From contig WRJI01000008.1 of the NCBI GenBank assembly GCA_009778595.1, forward strand, positions 1 through 49,691: 49,691 nucleotides of DNA, in the 5' to 3' direction. Numbering within the stretch: the first letter of the stretch is position 1; each line of letters starts with the position of its first letter. Below are positions 35,070-43,584 of this stretch, one piece after another. The notes under the pieces are model-generated. The model was given only the letters and a program-made list of their open reading frames with translations, was not told where the DNA came from and searched no databases. This stretch comes from Peptococcaceae bacterium. Its GTDB lineage: Bacteria > Bacillota > Desulfitobacteriia > Desulfitobacteriales > Syntrophobotulaceae. The position numbers and the translations under genes are program-made.

Positions 35070-35168
35070 CGTGTCTGAGCGCCGGGGGATTGAATGGGAT
35101 CCTGTTGAGAGAGGTAAACTAACAAAATAAGTGATTTGGACTTACCCGCATAACAGGGAGGTTTTGCT

Positions 35169-36989
35169 ATGGCAAAAAATATCGATGCGAAATTGAAAAA
35201 TATCCAAGGGATTTTCTCAAACTCACAAGACTCCGTCCTCGGGAGAAAAGGAGTCTACATCATTCCGGATTACCAAAGAGCCTACAACTGGAAATTCAAT
35301 GAGCAGTGTGACAAGTTGTGGCAAGATATTGAGGCTTTTATCGAAAATGATAGGAATGACGCCTACTTTTTTGGCTCAATCATTATCAATAACGATCACG
35401 AAAAATTATTTGTTATTGACGGACAGCAACGCATGACGACGTTTTTGTTGTTGCTTAAGGCATTGCTCATCAGAATCAATAGTATTCTTCAAAGCATTTC
35501 TGATGATGAAGATTCGGAATTGATAAAAGAGGCTTTGGTGAATCGCCAACGCGAAATCATTTATTGCTTGTATTCAATAGATGAGGATGATGTTGCCTCT
35601 GTGATAAAAGGTTCGAAAGCGCTTTCCGAATTGTCACTGAAATACATGAACCAATCAATCAATGAAGAATACCTTCAGGAAACACGGATCATTTTGCATG
35701 GCCGGACCCTTGAGGATATTGAGAGCAAGGTAGCGAAGATAAAATACAAACAAAACGATAATAAATATACGAATTTTTTTCGGAACTTCAAATTCTTCGC
35801 AACAAAACTTGACAGCTTTGATTCAACAGCAATTAATAGGTTCGCTAAGGCTCTCCTGAAAGAGTGTCAGGTGATTATTGTGATTTCATATCAAACAGAA
35901 GAGGCCATTGAGATATTCAATTCGCTGAATTCCACAGGGATGCCGCTGGCGGATGCGGACATTCTTTCGGCGAAGCTCTACAGCAATTATGGTGTTGACA
36001 AAACCGGCTTCAATTCCAGCTGGGGTGAGATAATCAAAGCGACAAACAAGCTTGGTTCACAAAAAATATCGACCATAGATGACATCTTGAATCAGTATAT
36101 GTATATCTTGCGTGCGAAGAAAGCTGACAGGGATAGCTCATTACCCGGTGTTCGCAGATATTTTACGGATCTGAACAGGAACCCCCTTGAAAACCCGGTA
36201 GCTTTCATTGCCGATGTCGAGAAAATCATAGGATTTTGGCAGGATGAAGGCAGCTTCAGAGAACTCATTACCCTCAAACAGGTATTGTTTCAGCATAGCA
36301 ACAATTTCAGATTTTATTATGCAACATACTTATTCTTCAATAATGATGAACCGAACGAGACGAAGCTGGCTTTCGTGAACGCTTTGCTGAAACTATTCGC
36401 GCTCCTATCAATTACTGAAATCGGCTATTCCTCAGCAAAGTTCAGGGGTTTCCTCATTTCACTCAACGCGGATATTGGCTCCGGTGTTACAACTGACAGG
36501 ATAGTCCGGAAAATTGAGAACCATATTCAGAGAGCTTTTGACAAAGAAGCCATCCATAGAGTCTTGATTGAGTCCAGTCCGGATAACGCCGTGGTTTTTT
36601 TGAATGAATATTTATTTGCGCGAGAGATGGGGGTTCAAATCGATTTCGATACAACGAAAACAGAGATCGAACACATTATGCCGGCGAGCGGGCGAAATCT
36701 TTCATCTGTTCGAGAAGATGCTGATATGACAGAAGACGAATTCAAACAATACGTCAACAAACTTGGCAATAAAATACTGCTTGAAGGATCTATCAACGCT
36801 GCCATCTCAAACGACTGGTTCAAAGTCAAGAAACAAAAGTCCATCCACGAAAAAAGCGGCTACAAGGACTCTCTTTTTCCCATTGCGAAGAGCCTGACGT
36901 CTTATCACAAAGACACATGGCAAAAAGAAGATATCGACAAAGCAACATCAGCTGCCGCCAAAAGAATAACAGCTTATATATTCAATTAA
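35169..36989 (+). CDS. GmrSD-like DUF262/DUF1524 protein (type IV restriction-type defence)
   Basis: 606-residue soluble protein. The N-terminal DUF262 (ParB/GmrS-like nucleotide-binding) domain shows IPDYQRAYNW (32-41) and FVIDGQQRMTT (81-91). The C-terminal DUF1524 (GmrD-like HNH nuclease) domain has TEIEHIMP (498-505, His502) and LGNKILLEGSINAAISNDWF. GmrSD-type enzymes hydrolyse nucleotides and cut phage DNA carrying glucosylated hydroxymethylcytosine, while other members act in related anti-phage roles. The target here is unknown. GGGAGG precedes the ATG. Composition is clearly more A+T-rich than the flanking genes, with many lysine and asparagine codons, which suggests recent transfer. 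No methylase or other defence gene is adjacent. It converges on natB with an 8-nt gap. Confidence 0.88.
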   Translation: MAKNIDAKLKNIQGIFSNSQDSVLGRKGVYIIPDYQRAYNWKFNEQCDKLWQDIEAFIENDRNDAYFFGSIIINNDHEKLFVIDGQQRMTTFLLLLKALLIRINSILQSISDDEDSELIKEALVNRQREIIYCLYSIDEDDVASVIKGSKALSELSLKYMNQSINEEYLQETRIILHGRTLEDIESKVAKIKYKQNDNKYTNFFRNFKFFATKLDSFDSTAINRFAKALLKECQVIIVISYQTEEAIEIFNSLNSTGMPLADADILSAKLYSNYGVDKTGFNSSWGEIIKATNKLGSQKISTIDDILNQYMYILRAKKADRDSSLPGVRRYFTDLNRNPLENPVAFIADVEKIIGFWQDEGSFRELITLKQVLFQHSNNFRFYYATYLFFNNDEPNETKLAFVNALLKLFALLSITEIGYSSAKFRGFLISLNADIGSGVTTDRIVRKIENHIQRAFDKEAIHRVLIESSPDNAVVFLNEYLFAREMGVQIDFDTTKTEIEHIMPASGRNLSSVREDADMTEDEFKQYVNKLGNKILLEGSINAAISNDWFKVKKQKSIHEKSGYKDSLFPIAKSLTSYHKDTWQKEDIDKATSAAAKRITAYIFN

Positions 36990-36997
36990 GGCTTCAC

Positions 36998-38179
36998 CTA
37001 CTTTGAAAACATAACCTTCTCACTATTGAACAACCGGGCCAAAACATACGCCGCCACCATGGTGTATACCAGATTCGACACGGTGCAAATCAGGATGTTA
37101 ACCGCCGAAGATTCTCCGGCAAAAATCCCCGCAAGGGCTTGAACGCTGTTATATAAAGGGATCAAATAGAAGACCACATCGCTCTGGGCTCCGCCGGTGA
37201 ACATAGCGCTTAACCCGACAAGAGCGACAACCAACATAAAGGGAGTCACTGCTGTTGTTGCTTCTTTTACCGACTTAGAAAAAGAGGAGATAATGGATAT
37301 CAGAGCAACTAACAGAAGAGACGTGGCCAACACCACAAGAGCCAAATAAACATATTCAACAATTCCGAACAGGGACGCGAAAGAGACGGATTCATCCTCA
37401 AGCATTCCAAACATTTTTGGCAAGGACAGGTAGAGGCCCAGGAAACTGGACGCACCGCTGCACAGGGCGATAATCCCCAGGCTGAGAATTTTGGCTACGG
37501 CCACTTCTCCTCGTTTGGTGGGTGTTACCAACAGCGTCGCAATGGTTCCCCGTTCTTTTTCACCGGCAATGGATTCTGTAGCGACAGCCATGCAGCCTGT
37601 AAAGATAAAGATCAAAATCAGCATAGGCAGCATGGAGGAAAGATACTGAAGGAACGCCCCCTTCGAAGGTGCCAGATCGGCAGAGTCCACACCTCTGTTG
37701 ATATCAAAACTGCTGGTCTTCATGCTTTCCAACACAGATAAAACCACCGAATACGCTTGACCGGATGCCATAGACGCGGAATTGTAGTAAACCTCCACAT
37801 TGGGGACAACAGGCGATCTCTCCAAGAGAGCCACATCCTGATCAAACCCTGCGGGGAATACCACCAACAGATCGGCTTCCTCGTCAGTTATGCGGGTTCG
37901 ATAGGACTCGATCTGATCCGGAGGGATTGTCTCAAGGGAGTAATTGAGGGTGGATTGAGACTCTATGAAGGTAGAAAAAGCTTCTGAGGGCTGAACAACC
38001 GCTATTTGATATTCATAAGTTTCGTCGATTTTGAGCATATTGCTCATGGCGCCCCCAAGGAATGTGTAAATGACATAGATCAACAACCCCGGAAGCAGGA
38101 TGGTTGTCAGAACAACCCTGGGATCGCGGAAGAAACGATGAAGCTCTTTTTTGATCATCACGATAATATTGCTATTCAT
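36998..38179 (-). CDS. ABC-2 type permease, NatB-like
   Basis: 393-residue membrane subunit of an ABC exporter. An N-terminal helix (about 24-46) follows a cytoplasmic ELHRFFRDPR segment, then a large extracytoplasmic loop, then five or six helices in the C-terminal half with the family phrase ESIAGEKERGTIATLLVTPTKR. This resembles NatB-type (Na+ or drug export) ABC-2 permeases. It is translationally coupled to the ATPase gene by an 8-nt overlap (ATGAATAG), with AGGTG before the start. The transported substrate cannot be told from sequence. Confidence 0.85.
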   Translation of the reverse strand: MNSNIIVMIKKELHRFFRDPRVVLTTILLPGLLIYVIYTFLGGAMSNMLKIDETYEYQIAVVQPSEAFSTFIESQSTLNYSLETIPPDQIESYRTRITDEEADLLVVFPAGFDQDVALLERSPVVPNVEVYYNSASMASGQAYSVVLSVLESMKTSSFDINRGVDSADLAPSKGAFLQYLSSMLPMLILIFIFTGCMAVATESIAGEKERGTIATLLVTPTKRGEVAVAKILSLGIIALCSGASSFLGLYLSLPKMFGMLEDESVSFASLFGIVEYVYLALVVLATSLLLVALISIISSFSKSVKEATTAVTPFMLVVALVGLSAMFTGGAQSDVVFYLIPLYNSVQALAGIFAGESSAVNILICTVSNLVYTMVAAYVLARLFNSEKVMFSK

Positions 38180-38954
38180 TGATTTCACCTGCCGTCTTTT
38201 CATAGAGGTTGAAGAACACGGTTTCGAGAGACGCTTCCCTTGTCAGTTCCGCCAAAGGGGCGCAAGCAGTCATCTTGCCGTCAATAATGATACCGATGCG
38301 GTCACAAACCTTCTCGGCCAAACTGAAAATGTGGGTGGAGAGGATAATGGTCTTACCTTGTTCCCTTAAATCCAATAGAAAGTCTGTGACAGACTTGGCC
38401 GTGAGGAGATCAAGCCCGTTGGTGGGTTCATCGAAAATTACGATATCCGGAGCATGAGCCATGGCAACAACCAAAGATGTTTTCTGTTTCATGCCTGTGG
38501 ACAGATTAGCGACTTTGACTTCGGCAAACCGGCTCACGCCAAAATGATCAAACAGCTCGGCCTTGCGCTTCTGGGCGATGTCGGGTTCCACGTGATGGAG
38601 ATGTGAAAAGAAATCGTAGAGATAATTAGGTGTGAAAAAATCCTCCAGTTTGAGTTCACTTGTCAAAAAACCGATTTTTTTCCGGATCTCATGAGGGTGA
38701 GACCGAACACTGATGTTGTCAATGAAAGCGTCACCTTTGTCCGGAGTCATTAAAGTTGAGAGAATTCTCAATGTGGTGGTCTTGCCTGCCCCGTTGGGGC
38801 CCAGAAGCCCAAAGACTTCGCCCTTGTGGGCGGTGAACGAGAGTTTGTCCACAGCCACCTTCTTCTTCAAAGTGGTCTTTTCGATTTTTCGTTGTTTGGC
38901 TGAGAGGGTGAAAGTCTTTTCGATCTCTCTGACGGATAGGATTTCTTCGTGCAT
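38172..38954 (-). CDS. ABC transporter ATP-binding protein, NatA-like
   Basis: 260-residue ATPase with Walker A GPNGAGKTTT, Q-loop LTSEL, signature LSTGMKQK (LSxGMxQ form of NatA/drug exporters), Walker B IVIFDEPTNGLD and a switch histidine in ILSTHI. ATG 38954 follows AGGGG, and longer upstream reading back to 39002 lacks a site. It partners the ABC-2 permease through an 8-nt overlap. An extended -10 promoter on this strand lies near 39065-39070, divergent to htpX. Confidence 0.9.
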   Translation of the reverse strand: MHEEILSVREIEKTFTLSAKQRKIEKTTLKKKVAVDKLSFTAHKGEVFGLLGPNGAGKTTTLRILSTLMTPDKGDAFIDNISVRSHPHEIRKKIGFLTSELKLEDFFTPNYLYDFFSHLHHVEPDIAQKRKAELFDHFGVSRFAEVKVANLSTGMKQKTSLVVAMAHAPDIVIFDEPTNGLDLLTAKSVTDFLLDLREQGKTIILSTHIFSLAEKVCDRIGIIIDGKMTACAPLAELTREASLETVFFNLYEKTAGEINE

Positions 38955-39064
38955 AGTTTGACCCCTTTTCTGTCCACATGCCTTTCTTAGCCCGGTTGAC
39001 ATGGGTATCTTCCCCGGATTGAAAATTATGTGAGACTCCCAAGTATAGGATAACAGTATTGTCT

Positions 39065-39070
39065 ATTATA
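39065..39070 (-). promoter_or_regulatory. Candidate extended -10 element for the natA/natB-like operon
   Basis: On the minus strand TGG-TATAAT (TATAAT at 39070-39065). No good -35 is visible. It would give a leader of about 105 nt and lies divergent to the htpX promoter. Confidence 0.4.
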
Positions 39071-39097
39071 CCATGAAGGTTTGGAGAGAGGAAATAA

Positions 39098-39142
39098 GTC
39101 TATGATGATAGACTTGACACAATCCTTTGTGTATGCCATAAT
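39098..39142 (+). promoter_or_regulatory. htpX promoter with an abutting inverted repeat
   Basis: TTGACA (39114-39119), 17-nt spacer, CATAAT (39137-39142). Directly before the -35 is the perfect inverted repeat GTCTAT-gatg-ATAGAC (39098-39113), a candidate operator. Confidence 0.7.
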
Positions 39143-39204
39143 ATGTTGGATGATGTCGACAGATCCAGTCCTATAAAAATCTTGTGAGGAGGTATTCGAG
39201 GTTC

Positions 39205-40074
39205 ATGAAACGTGTATTTTTGTTTTTGCTTACAAACTTCGCCATCATGGCTGTACTCTTGGTTGTGTGTATGGTGTTTGGCGTTGATAAGTTTCTGACT
39301 GATGCGGGTCTCAACCTTCCGATGTTACTGGTTTTCTCGCTCATATTGGGTTTTGGTGGATCGTTTATTTCCCTTTTGTTATCCAAAACCATGGCGAAAC
39401 GCACTATGGGACTTCAGATCATCACGAACCCAACAAACGAAACCGAGGCGTTTCTTATCGATACCGTTTCAAAATTGGCTCAGGAAGCCCATATCGGTAT
39501 GCCGGAAGTTGGGATCTACAATGGCGAACCCAATGCGTTCGCGACAGGTGCCAAACGCGACGCTGCTTTGGTTGCTGTGTCAACCGGGTTATTGCAGAGC
39601 ATGAACAAAGCTGAAGTCGAGGCGGTTCTTGGACACGAGATTGCCCATGTTGCCAATGGTGATATGATCACACTGACATTGATTCAAGGTGTTCTGAACA
39701 CATTTGTCTTCTTCCTGGCGCGTGTTCTTGGGTTTGTTATTGATAGGGTCGTCCTTCGCAACGATCGAGGAACCGGTATTGCCTATTATGCAACCGTTTT
39801 TTTGGCTCAAATAGTGTTGGGCATTTTGGCCAGCGTTATCGTAGCGTATTTTTCGAGGCGAAGGGAATACAAAGCCGATTCAGGAAGTGCCCAATATCTG
39901 GGTCAGCCGAATACTATGATCAGTGCCTTGAAACGTTTAGGCGAGATGAGCACCAAACCTCTGCCGGATTCACTGAAAGCTTCCGGTATCTCCGGCGGGA
40001 AACTTTCTTTCTTGTTTTCGACCCATCCGCGTCTTGAGGATAGAATAAAAGCGTTAGAAGGAAACAGGCGCTAA
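39205..40074 (+). CDS. htpX: HtpX family membrane zinc metalloprotease
   Basis: Integral membrane protease for quality control of misfolded membrane proteins, 289 residues. Two N-terminal helices (about 5-25 and 38-60), the zinc motif HEIAH (144-148, Glu145 catalytic), a third zinc ligand in [11 protein letters not shown] (about 218-228), two more helices between, and [11 protein letters not shown] at the C-terminus are all standard for HtpX. ATG 39205 is chosen because it begins the first membrane helix ([12 protein letters not shown]), with GAGG just before. Its promoter has a possible operator, consistent with stress control of htpX in other bacteria. Confidence 0.93.
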   Translation: MKRVFLFLLTNFAIMAVLLVVCMVFGVDKFLTDAGLNLPMLLVFSLILGFGGSFISLLLSKTMAKRTMGLQIITNPTNETEAFLIDTVSKLAQEAHIGMPEVGIYNGEPNAFATGAKRDAALVAVSTGLLQSMNKAEVEAVLGHEIAHVANGDMITLTLIQGVLNTFVFFLARVLGFVIDRVVLRNDRGTGIAYYATVFLAQIVLGILASVIVAYFSRRREYKADSGSAQYLGQPNTMISALKRLGEMSTKPLPDSLKASGISGGKLSFLFSTHPRLEDRIKALEGNRR

Positions 40075-40080
40075 ACGAAT

Positions 40081-40110
40081 TTGACAATTCTGTTTGATAT
40101 ATGGTAGATT
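40081..40110 (+). promoter_or_regulatory. Promoter for rpmG
   Basis: Perfect TTGACA (40081-40086), 18-nt spacer, TAGATT (40105-40110) with TGG before it. It starts the ribosomal/transcription locus 64 nt before rpmG. Confidence 0.7.
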
Positions 40111-40173
40111 TAGTACTGCGACTTGTATGATGGAGTCAACAAGTCATTATTTTGTTGCCGGGGAGGTGTTTTT

Positions 40174-40338
40174 ATGGCAAAGGGTAAAGATAGAATGGCG
40201 ATAACTCTGGCATGTACTGAGTGTAAACATAGAAATTATCAAACGATGAAGAGTAAGAAGAATGATCCGGATCGCTTGGAGATCAGGAAATACTGCAGTA
40301 CTTGCAAGACTCATACCACCCATCGTGAAAGCAAGTGA
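40174..40338 (+). CDS. rpmG: 50S ribosomal protein L33
   Basis: Small zinc-ribbon protein of the large subunit, 54 residues. Two CxxC pairs are present (CTEC and CSTC), so this is the zinc-binding paralogue type. The frame is open upstream, but GGGGAGGTG before ATG 40174 and the standard [12 protein letters not shown] start define the gene. It opens the order rpmG-secE-nusG typical of Bacillota; the tRNA-Trp gene that sometimes sits between rpmG and secE is not seen. Confidence 0.93.
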   Translation: MAKGKDRMAITLACTECKHRNYQTMKSKKNDPDRLEIRKYCSTCKTHTTHRESK

Positions 40339-40473
40339 GAAATCGGAGGTTGTGCAGGCCTAATTGGAAGCTCGTGGTTGGGTGGTTGGAGTCGTGTATT
40401 GGTTGTGAAACGATGGTGGGGTTTGCGCCGTCTGGCGTGTGGTCCACAAATAAGTGTTTAGTTAGGAAGGGTG

Positions 40474-40701
40474 ATGACTTTGGCGAATAAAGCGGTAGCC
40501 GTTAAGAAGGGGACGCTTTTCAACAGGGCGGGGAGATTCATCAAAGAAGTTGGGTTCGAACTGAAAAAGGTGCATTGGCCGACACGAAGGCAATTGTTGA
40601 TTTATACAAGCGTTGTGTTAGTCGCCGTGGCAATTATGGGTGTTCTGACCTGGATTGTCGATAGCATTTTGATGTGGTTAATGCATTTTATCCTTGGTTA
40701 G
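40474..40701 (+). CDS. secE: Preprotein translocase subunit SecE
   Basis: Single-helix essential partner of SecY, 75 residues. The conserved cytoplasmic FIKEVGFELKKVHWPTRRQL is followed by one transmembrane helix (about 42-64). The start is uncertain between ATG 40474 (only 3 nt after AGGAAGG) and TTG 40480 (9 nt after). It lies between rpmG and nusG as usual. Confidence 0.92.
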   Translation: MTLANKAVAVKKGTLFNRAGRFIKEVGFELKKVHWPTRRQLLIYTSVVLVAVAIMGVLTWIVDSILMWLMHFILG

Positions 40702-40737
40702 TTTGGTTGGTTTTGTTGGGGGGAGGCTTTTTTCTGC

Positions 40738-41268
40738 ATGACGACAAAGAATTGGTATGTCGTTCATACGTATTCAGGGTATGAAAGCAAAGTTAAGGCG
40801 AATCTTGAGAAGCGCGTTGAATCTATGAACATGGAGGAAAAGATCTTTCGCGTCCTTGTTCCTATGGAAGACGAAGTTGAGATCAAGAACGGCAAGAAGA
40901 AAATCACGAAGCGCAAAGTTTTCCCCGGATATGTTCTGGTGGAAATGGATATGACAGATGATTCATGGTATGTTGTCAGGAATACACCCGGTGTTACAGG
41001 ATTTGTCGGCAGCGGGAGCAAACCGATACCTTTGATGGAAACAGAGGTCGCCTCGATCTTGCGGCAAATGGGGCTTGAAAAGGTGAGAGCGAAGATTGAT
41101 ATTGGGGTGGGCCAATCGGTTCGTGTGATCAACGGGCCGTTTAAAGATTTTATCGGGGCAGTTGTCGAGGTCCTGGAAGATCGTGCCAAACTCAAAGTCA
41201 TGGTATCTATGTTTGGCCGGGAAACTCCGGTTGAACTCGACTTCGGTCAGGTCGAAAAATTATCCTAA
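40738..41268 (+). CDS. nusG: Transcription termination/antitermination factor NusG
   Basis: 176-residue RNA polymerase-binding factor. The NGN domain has [14 protein letters not shown] at the start and [10 protein letters not shown], and a KOW domain begins near [23 protein letters not shown] precedes the ATG. The TAA stop is the TAA of the conserved CTAATGCGG beginning of repeat copy D. Order relative to secE and rplK is canonical. Confidence 0.95.
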   Translation: MTTKNWYVVHTYSGYESKVKANLEKRVESMNMEEKIFRVLVPMEDEVEIKNGKKKITKRKVFPGYVLVEMDMTDDSWYVVRNTPGVTGFVGSGSKPIPLMETEVASILRQMGLEKVRAKIDIGVGQSVRVINGPFKDFIGAVVEVLEDRAKLKVMVSMFGRETPVELDFGQVEKLS

Positions 41269-41354
41269 TGCGGTCTTCGACCGCAAGTATTCAGTATTCA
41301 GGATTCAGTATTCAGAATGTGGATTTTCTTGTTTTTTATTGACGCTTCGCGTCT
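41265..41354 (+). repeat. Dispersed hairpin repeat, copy D
   Basis: CTAATGCGGTC-ttc-GACCGC, ATTCAG units, GTGGATTTTCTTGTTTTTTATTGA and GACGC-ttc-GCGTC. Compared with copies A-C the stem changes from GCGGGC/GCCCGC to GCGGTC/GACCGC, a compensatory change that keeps pairing. It fills most of the nusG-rplK gap. Confidence 0.9.
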
Positions 41355-41422
41355 GTAGGGTACTAACTATCAGACAGTTGAAATCAGAAGCCAACGAACT
41401 AACGGGAAAGGAGGTGAGAATC

Positions 41423-41848
41423 ATGGCGAAAAGAGTTGTCGGTACGATCAAATTGGCTATTGAAGCGGGCAAGGCGAATCCTGCTCCACCTGTGGGTCCG
41501 GCCCTGGGTATGCATGGCGTGAATATTATGGGTTTCTGCAAAGAATATAATGAACGAACTAAGGATCAGGCGGGGTTGGTTATTCCGGCCTTGATAACGG
41601 TTTATGAGGATCGTTCGTTCACGTTTGTGCTGAAAACGCCGCCGGCATCCGTATTGCTGAAGAAAGCTGCCGGTATCCCTTCCGGCTCGGCGACGCCGAA
41701 CCGTGTTAAGGTGGCTAAGGTTGGACGTGACAAAGTCAAAGAGATCGCCGAAGCGAAGATGGTTGATTTAAACGCGGCCAGTGTGGAAGCGGCTATGCGC
41801 ATGGTTGAAGGAACCGCGCGCAGTATGGGAATTGAGGTTGCAGACTAA
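41423..41848 (+). CDS. rplK: 50S ribosomal protein L11
   Basis: 141-residue protein of the GTPase-associated centre. The N-terminal [23 protein letters not shown] and the C-terminal rRNA-binding domain are standard. A near-perfect ribosome site AAAGGAGGTGA precedes ATG 41423. The frame is open further upstream through repeat copy D, which is not coding. It forms the L11 operon with rplA. Confidence 0.96.
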   Translation: MAKRVVGTIKLAIEAGKANPAPPVGPALGMHGVNIMGFCKEYNERTKDQAGLVIPALITVYEDRSFTFVLKTPPASVLLKKAAGIPSGSATPNRVKVAKVGRDKVKEIAEAKMVDLNAASVEAAMRMVEGTARSMGIEVAD

Positions 41849-41889
41849 GAATTGAGCAAATCGCGAAGAGCTGAGTTGGTTTTAAGAAT

Positions 41890-41922
41890 TTGTGGGAGAG
41901 GATAGCACCTCGAGGACCACAA
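41890..41922 (+). promoter_or_regulatory. Hairpin next to the rplA ribosome binding site
   Basis: TTGTGG (41890-41895) pairs with CCACAA (41917-41922), and an inner GAGG/CCTC stem (41898-41901 with 41908-41911) adds to it. The right arm runs into AAGGAGG, so folding could hide the rplA start. A translational operator (possibly for L1) is conceivable. Confidence 0.4.
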
Positions 41923-41935
41923 GGAGGAAGTATGT

Positions 41936-42631
41936 ATGGCTAAAGTAGGAAAACGGACCCAGGAGCTGCTTAAATCATTTGATCAGCTCCAACTGTTTGA
42001 AACAGGGGAAGCGATTGCGTTGGTCAAAAAGAATGCTAACGCAAAGTTTGACGAAACAATTGAGGTGGCGTTCCGCCTTGGTATCGATACAAGGCATGCT
42101 GATCAACAGATCCGTGGCGCGGTTGTGTTGCCTCACGGTACGGGTAAAACCCGCAGCGTTTTGGTTTTTGCTAAAGGCGAAAAGGCTAATGAAGCTGAGA
42201 GCGCCGGTGCCGATTTTGTTGGGGCTGAGGACATTGTTCAGAAAATCCAAGGAGGTTGGTTTGGGTTTGATGTCGCTGTTGCTACTCCTGATTTAATGGG
42301 GTTGGTAGGTCGGCTGGGGAAACTTCTTGGGCCTAAGGGTCTCATGCCCAATCCGAAAACAGGAACGGTGACCTTCGATGTGGCACGGGCTATTGCCGAG
42401 ATTAAGGCCGGGAAAGTCGAATATCGTGCTGACAAAGCCGGGATTATTCATGTGCCCCTTGGCAAAGCGTCTTTTGAAGAACCCAAATTGCTGGAGAACT
42501 ATAAGACCATGGCTGAAGTTGTCATGCGCGCCAAACCGGCTGCCGCGAAAGGGCAGTATGTCAAAAGCGTCATGCTGTCTTCATCAATGGGACCGAGCGT
42601 GAGAATCAATCCTCTGAAATATTTGGGATAG
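41936..42631 (+). CDS. rplA: 50S ribosomal protein L1
   Basis: 231-residue protein of the L1 stalk, also a translational repressor of its own operon in many bacteria. [33 protein letters not shown] is the family core; the [19 protein letters not shown] and SSMGPSVRI blocks complete it. AAGGAGG lies 8 nt before the ATG. It follows rplK with an 87-nt gap that holds a possible hairpin. Confidence 0.96.
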   Translation: MAKVGKRTQELLKSFDQLQLFETGEAIALVKKNANAKFDETIEVAFRLGIDTRHADQQIRGAVVLPHGTGKTRSVLVFAKGEKANEAESAGADFVGAEDIVQKIQGGWFGFDVAVATPDLMGLVGRLGKLLGPKGLMPNPKTGTVTFDVARAIAEIKAGKVEYRADKAGIIHVPLGKASFEEPKLLENYKTMAEVVMRAKPAAAKGQYVKSVMLSSSMGPSVRINPLKYLG

Positions 42632-42666
42632 GGGTTTCTTGTTAGCAATTGGAGAATCCGTATTTG

Positions 42667-42695
42667 TTTCAAGGTTTCGGAGGTTGAGATATAAT
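42667..42695 (+). promoter_or_regulatory. Candidate promoter for rplJL
   Basis: Perfect TATAAT (42690-42695) with a weak TTTCAA 17 nt upstream (42667-42672), just before the L10 leader. Confidence 0.45.
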
Positions 42696-42701
42696 CCAGA
42701 T

Positions 42702-42930
42702 AACCGAATAGACCGCTGCAGAAAGCAGGAGCTTTGAGGTTCGAACTGCAGAACTGAGGGCTTAAACAAATGAATTCAACCGTTAGCGTGAATTCGACAA
42801 TTTGTCTGTCAAGGCGAATTGATCCTGCCGAGGTGGAAGCTCAACATAGTGCTGATAGCAATCGGCATAGCCAATGTTAAGTGAAGATGCCTCTGCAGCT
42901 CGGAGAAATCCCCCCTCGCGGATTTCTCGG
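42702..42930 (+). ncRNA. Ribosomal protein L10 leader of rplJ-rplL
   Basis: Structured 5' leader in the 398-nt gene-free stretch before rplJ, to which the L10-(L12)4 complex is expected to bind for feedback. Family landmarks are visible: AACCGAAUAGACCG near the start, GGCUUAA (about 42758), CCUGCCGAGGUGG (42824-42836) and GCCUCUGCAGCUCGG (about 42889-42903). CCGAG (42828-42832) can pair with CUCGG (42899-42903). That base competes with a following 8-bp hairpin, GAGAAATC/GATTTCTC (42903-42910 with 42921-42928), which suggests an attenuation switch, although no strong T-run follows. The exact ends are approximate. Confidence 0.8.
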
Positions 42931-43029
42931 CAGTTGTGGAGGTGTTCTTATTCAGACGAGCAAGAAACCCGCATGGAATCGTCTATTATCGATGAACTGG
43001 GAGAATAAGAAAGGAGGGAGTAATAACAC

Positions 43030-43554
43030 ATGCCTGATATTGTTGCGAAACAACGGGTGGTTGAGGACATCAAAACCAGATTTCAAAATGCTAAAGGCGT
43101 GGTTCTGGCCGATTACAGGGGATTAACTGTTGCTGAAGTTACCGAATTGCGAGCTAAGCTACGCGCTGCCCAAGTGGAATATAAGGTTTTGAAAAACACT
43201 ATGGTTACGCGGGCAGTCCGGGATCTGGGGTTCGATGGACTGGTTCCTGATCTGAAAGGACCGACAGCCATTGCTTTCAGTGCCGACCCGGTGGCTCCTG
43301 CAAAATTGCTCGTAGAATTCGCGGGCAAGCATAAGCAGCTAAAAATCAAAGCCGGGGTTGTTGAAGGGAATGTGATTCCTGTTAAAGACGTTTTGGCTTT
43401 GGCGGAACTGCCGTCTCGTGAGCAGCTTCTTGGAAAAGTCGCCGGATTAATTCAAGCACCGTTAAGCCGGTGGGCCAACTGTATGCAAGGGCCTTTACGT
43501 AAGATGGGTTATGCGCTGAATGAACTCAGCCGGGCCAAGGCAACTGAAAGCTGA
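43030..43554 (+). CDS. rplJ: 50S ribosomal protein L10
   Basis: 174-residue base of the L7/L12 stalk. DIVAKQRVVEDIKTRFQNAKGVVLADYRGLTVAEVTELR at the N-terminus and the long C-terminal helix that binds L7/L12 dimers are visible. AAGGAGGG lies 11 nt upstream. It is preceded by the L10 leader and followed by rplL after 30 nt. Confidence 0.96.
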   Translation: MPDIVAKQRVVEDIKTRFQNAKGVVLADYRGLTVAEVTELRAKLRAAQVEYKVLKNTMVTRAVRDLGFDGLVPDLKGPTAIAFSADPVAPAKLLVEFAGKHKQLKIKAGVVEGNVIPVKDVLALAELPSREQLLGKVAGLIQAPLSRWANCMQGPLRKMGYALNELSRAKATES

Positions 43555-43584
43555 TTATTATTCATTATTATGGAGGTTTAAAAC

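Noticed and set aside
40339-40473. tRNA-Trp gene expected between rpmG and secE
   Set aside because: No cloverleaf or TTCAANNC T-loop could be found in the gap.
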